Assembly (NCBI GenBank): GCA_030447415.1
Contig: JAUJOZ010000002.1
Coordinates: forward strand, 62,001 to 126,000
DNA length: 64,000 nt
Direction of reading: 5' to 3'
DNA from: Thermomicrobiales bacterium
GTDB taxonomy: Bacteria > Chloroflexota > Chloroflexia > Thermomicrobiales > UBA6265
The first letter of the stretch is position 1, and every line of letters starts with the position of its first letter. The notes below the pieces were generated by a model. That model searched no databases and had not been told where the DNA came from. It was given only the letters and a program-made list of their open reading frames with translations. Positions 61,385 through 64,000 of the stretch are shown in pieces. The translations under genes were made by a program, and so were the position numbers.

Positions 61385-61771
61385 GTGGGACTCGGAGACG
61401 TGATGCGGGCCTTGGGCATCCCGGCGTCGTGGCACTTTTACCTGGCCAGCTTCGCGGCGATGATCCTCCTGGCCGGGCTGGACTTGGTCGGCGCGCTTCT
61501 CGCTAAGGAGTGGGCGGAGCGTCACCACGCCGCCTGGTTCGTGGGCGGGCTCCTGACCTTTGGCGTCCTCTTCGCCGTGTACGCGGCGAGCCTGCGGCTG
61601 GCGGAGCTGTCGGTCGTCACCTTCGGCTGGATCGTCTTCCTCCAGGTCGGCTTGCTCCTGTGCGACCGGTTGCGCTATGGGGTGGAACTGCCCCCGGCCA
61701 AGTTGGTGGCCATTGCCGCCATTCTGGCGCTCCAGGCCTACCTCGTCCTCGCTCCGAACGGGAGTCGGTAG
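61385..61771 (+). CDS. Small four-helix membrane protein, SMR-like
   Basis: A 128-residue protein with four hydrophobic helices: HFYLASFAAMILLAGLDLVG, AAWFVGGLLTFGVLFAVYAA, LSVVTFGWIVFLQVGLLLCD and KLVAIAAILALQAYLVLAP. Size and topology, plus an acidic residue in the first helix, recall small multidrug resistance (EmrE) proteins, but the diagnostic SMR sequence is not clear. GTG 61385 follows GGAGGAGGA. The Orn/Lys/Arg decarboxylase gene starts 149 bases later; export of its amine product would be a logical link, as inference. Confidence 0.6.
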   Translation: MGLGDVMRALGIPASWHFYLASFAAMILLAGLDLVGALLAKEWAERHHAAWFVGGLLTFGVLFAVYAASLRLAELSVVTFGWIVFLQVGLLLCDRLRYGVELPPAKLVAIAAILALQAYLVLAPNGSR

Positions 61772-61920
61772 CCGGGAGCTGGTCGTCGGCCTGCTGCGGC
61801 GCGGCCGTTGTTTGACGTGCGCTCACCAAGCCGTGGCTCCCACCGCTGGTCTTCACCCAGGTGCGAACAACCGCCGACTGCCCACCGCGCTCTACCGACT
61901 ACGGAAGAAAGGCGTTCGAG

Positions 61921-63474
61921 ATGGTAGCAATCCTCGAGTCTCACGACGCGATGGCGTGGCCGCAGGGGTTGGTGCTGCCGCCCGCTCGGTTCCCCAAACC
62001 GCGGTCGGATCACCGCCGGGCTCCATTCATCGAGGCCCTGTGCACCTACCGCGCGGCCGGGACGGTGCCATTCTCGACACCCGGCCACAAGCTGGGGGCA
62101 TACGTTGGGACCGAGCTGCGCTCGCTCATCGGGAACGATGTCTTCGCCGCGGACGTCTGGCTGAACACCGCCGACCACGACGACGCCATGGAGGCCGCGG
62201 AGGGCTTGGCTGCCGCCACCTGGGGTGCGGAGCGGAGCTTGTTCCTCACCAACGGCTCATCCGCCGGCAACCATGCCTATCTGCTGGCGGCGTTGAAGCC
62301 CGGCGACGAGGTGATCGTCGGTCGCGATCTGCACCAGTCGCTCCTCGTCGGGCTGATCCTGAGCGGCGCCCGGCCGATCTATGTCGCACCCCGGCTGCAT
62401 CCCGATCTCAACGTCGGCCTCGGCATCGCCGCCGCCGATGTCGCCACGGCGCTCGATGCGCACCCCGCCGCTAAGCTTGTCGCATTGGTCAGTCCGTCCT
62501 ACGCGGGAGTGACCTCGGATGTCGCGGGGGTGGTTGCGGTCGCGCACGAGCGGGGCGTGCCCGTCTACGTGGACGAGGCGTGGGGACCGCACCTTGGCTT
62601 CCACCCGGCGTTGCCACGCTCGGCGATGGCGAGTGGCGCCGATGGTGCGGTGACCAGCACGCACAAGCTCCTGACCAGTCTGTCCCAGGGGGCGATCCTG
62701 AATGCTCGAGGCGGCCTCGTGTCGCCCAGCCGGGTGGCAGCCACGGTGAAGATGGGCCGAACGACGAGCCCGTCCCTGCCGATCCTCGCCTCGATCGACG
62801 CTTGCCGCCGCCAGATGGCGCTGGCCGGCGAGGACTTGCTCGACCTCGCGCTCGAGCTGGCGTGGAGCGCGCGCTGCCGGATTGCCGCTCTGCCGGGGTT
62901 GGATGTTCTCGATCCGGCCATCCTTCGGGCCGGCGGGGCCGCTGGCGTCGATCCCACCAAGCTGCTGATCGACGTCCACCGCCTTGGCATGACTGGCTAC
63001 GAGGTCGACCGCGTCCTCCGTGACCGCTACGGGATTGCGGTCGAAGGGAGCGATCTCGTGGGCGTCGTCTGCCTCGTCACCGTCGGTGACACCCCGGAGA
63101 CCGTGGACCACCTTGTCGACGCCTTCGCCGCTCTCGCCGCCGAGCGCCGACCGCTCGCCGGCTACATGCCCGCCGCCCATCTTCGCTCGTCCGGTGCGGT
63201 GGTGGCTCCGAGGAAGCAGGTGCTCTCACCGCGCGACGCCTTTTTCGCCCCGACCCGAGCCGTGCCGGTGGCCGAGGCCGCCGGCGAGGTCGCCGCCGAG
63301 TTGGTCATCCCTTACCCGCCCGGCATCCCCGTCCTCGCACCGGGCGAGGTGATTGACGCCGACAAACTGGCGTACTTGCAGTGTGGTGTCGCGCTCGGCA
63401 TGCACGTCTGCGGCGCGGAAGACCCGACCCTCCGCACCGTCCGTGTAGTCGCCGGGCCGCCGACGCCGGTCTGA
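61921..63474 (+). CDS. Orn/Lys/Arg decarboxylase family, PLP-dependent
   Basis: A 517-residue fold-type I PLP enzyme of the SpeA/CadA-like short form found in Gram-positives and Chloroflexota. Key blocks are TVPFSTPGHKLGAYVG, FLTNGSSAGNHAYLLA, VALVSPSYAGVTSDVAGV, VYVDEAWGPHLGFHP (the Asp that holds the PLP nitrogen) and VTSTHKLLTSLSQGAI with the Schiff-base Lys near residue 247. The C-terminal domain ends FFAPTRAVPVAEAAG and IPYPPGIPVLAPGEVID. It makes a polyamine precursor by removing CO2 from arginine, lysine or ornithine; which one is not clear. ATG 61921 is favoured, with AAAGG upstream. Intact. Confidence 0.9.
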   Translation: MVAILESHDAMAWPQGLVLPPARFPKPRSDHRRAPFIEALCTYRAAGTVPFSTPGHKLGAYVGTELRSLIGNDVFAADVWLNTADHDDAMEAAEGLAAATWGAERSLFLTNGSSAGNHAYLLAALKPGDEVIVGRDLHQSLLVGLILSGARPIYVAPRLHPDLNVGLGIAAADVATALDAHPAAKLVALVSPSYAGVTSDVAGVVAVAHERGVPVYVDEAWGPHLGFHPALPRSAMASGADGAVTSTHKLLTSLSQGAILNARGGLVSPSRVAATVKMGRTTSPSLPILASIDACRRQMALAGEDLLDLALELAWSARCRIAALPGLDVLDPAILRAGGAAGVDPTKLLIDVHRLGMTGYEVDRVLRDRYGIAVEGSDLVGVVCLVTVGDTPETVDHLVDAFAALAAERRPLAGYMPAAHLRSSGAVVAPRKQVLSPRDAFFAPTRAVPVAEAAGEVAAELVIPYPPGIPVLAPGEVIDADKLAYLQCGVALGMHVCGAEDPTLRTVRVVAGPPTPV

Positions 63475-63704
63475 GGCTCGGTCACGGGGAGCAGAGGCGA
63501 CGACGCCCCCGTTGCGGTCGATCCGACGCTCGGCCCGTTCCCTGAGACCACGAGCCACAGCAAGGTTCAACTCCGTCGCCCGCCGTAGGCCGGGCTGCTT
63601 GCCCCCGGCTGCTGTTTGCCCATACTTGTCCTCCTTCGGGCGTCCGCCACCGGTCGGGCGAGGGACGGGCGAAAGTCCCACCAATTAGGCGAGGGAGGCA
63701 GCGG

Positions 63705-64000
63705 GTGGCGAAGATCAGGGTCGGGGTGCAGGTCCAACCGCAGCACGCCACCTACGCGCAGATGCGCGCGGCCTGGGTCCGGGCCGAAGAACTAGGGGTC
63801 GACACCGTCTTCACGTGGGACCATTTCTTTCCATTGTGGGGCGACCCCGACGGCGCGCACTTCGAGTGCTGGACGATGCTTGGCGCGATGGCCGAGGTCA
63901 CGGAACGGGTCGAGATCGGCGCCCTCGTGACGTGCAACTCGTACCGCAATGCCAACCTGCTCGCCGACATGGCCCGCTCCGTTGACCACGTGGCCGGCGG
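63705..64000 (+). CDS. LLM-class flavin/F420-dependent oxidoreductase, N-terminal part (runs off window)
   Basis: The first 98 residues of a luciferase-like monooxygenase-family TIM barrel. GTG 63705 follows GAGGGAGG. Strand 1 is [20 protein letters not shown], then [20 protein letters not shown], where the last His is a common cofactor contact, [19 protein letters not shown] and [18 protein letters not shown]. The pattern fits F420-dependent members, but flavin use cannot be excluded. The rest lies beyond base 64000. Confidence 0.85.
   Translation, partial: MAKIRVGVQVQPQHATYAQMRAAWVRAEELGVDTVFTWDHFFPLWGDPDGAHFECWTMLGAMAEVTERVEIGALVTCNSYRNANLLADMARSVDHVAG

Noticed and set aside
1..64000. tRNA, rRNA, CRISPR arrays, insertion sequences, prophage or integron features
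   Set aside because: I found no T-loop consensus with matching acceptor stems, no regularly spaced long repeats, and no transposase or integrase motifs.

Overview
The window is high-GC bacterial chromosome with long antisense shadow frames, small operons and no phage, plasmid, CRISPR, rRNA or tRNA signals. Gene content points to Chloroflexota, probably class Thermomicrobia (Sphaerobacter-like): secreted proteins that start the mature chain with a Gln-Asp-Ala-Thr-Pro linker, a ScyD-like beta-propeller protein, LuxR/STAND regulators with TPR repeats, an MscR-like alcohol dehydrogenase, and a periplasmic formate dehydrogenase with an NrfD-type membrane subunit. The class assignment is inference from content, not a database result.

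Layout. 1-3.3 kb: two serine beta-lactamase-fold hydrolases, then the truncated 3' end of a peptide ABC permease joined to an intact DppC-type permease. 3.7-10.2 kb: leucyl aminopeptidase and aldehyde dehydrogenase (both frameshifted), OsmC, a GNAT relic and an S9 peptidase. 10.2-17 kb: a membrane glycosyltransferase, then a copper/secreted-protein group (multicopper oxidase fused to a plastocyanin-like domain, a cupredoxin-like secreted protein, a ScyD-like protein with an amber codon). 17.3-23.1 kb (minus): oligoendopeptidase F after dppA-dppB-dppC. 23.4-31 kb: MscR-like dehydrogenase, mutS, a YciI-like protein, a third serine hydrolase, the main sigma factor. 31.7-38.5 kb: fdhA-fdhB-nrfD-lipoprotein-fdhE. 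39-42 kb (minus): MoaD-like sulfur carrier, aldehyde:ferredoxin oxidoreductase, methyltransferase. 42.3-46.1 kb: DUF1015 protein, ErpA/IscA-type Fe-S carrier, secreted VWA protein. 46.7-48.4 kb: a decayed liv (branched-chain amino acid) ABC locus. 49.5-58.9 kb: nitroreductase, MFS transporter, two tandem LuxR/STAND regulators, and a minus-strand pair of secreted cupin-like and CHAT proteins. 59.3-64 kb: two paralogous small proteins next to a DMT exporter and a 4-TM protein, an Orn/Lys/Arg decarboxylase and the start of an LLM-family oxidoreductase.

How they fit together. One theme is peptide use: Dpp-type uptake with M17, M3 and S9 peptidases. A second is C1 oxidation: formaldehyde (MscR-like) to formate to CO2 by a Tat-exported molybdo/tungsto-enzyme. 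The catalytic subunit carries an in-frame UGA at the selenocysteine site, followed after exactly 18 nt by a GGUCU-loop hairpin as in E. coli fdhF. It is the strongest unusual signal here. Fe-S assembly (ErpA) and pterin chemistry (MoaD, AOR) are nearby.

Caution. Many conserved genes are interrupted by 1-4 base indels while protein conservation continues in the next frame, which looks like consensus or assembly error. The liv locus is different: several nonsense codons plus active-site substitutions, so it looks genuinely decayed.
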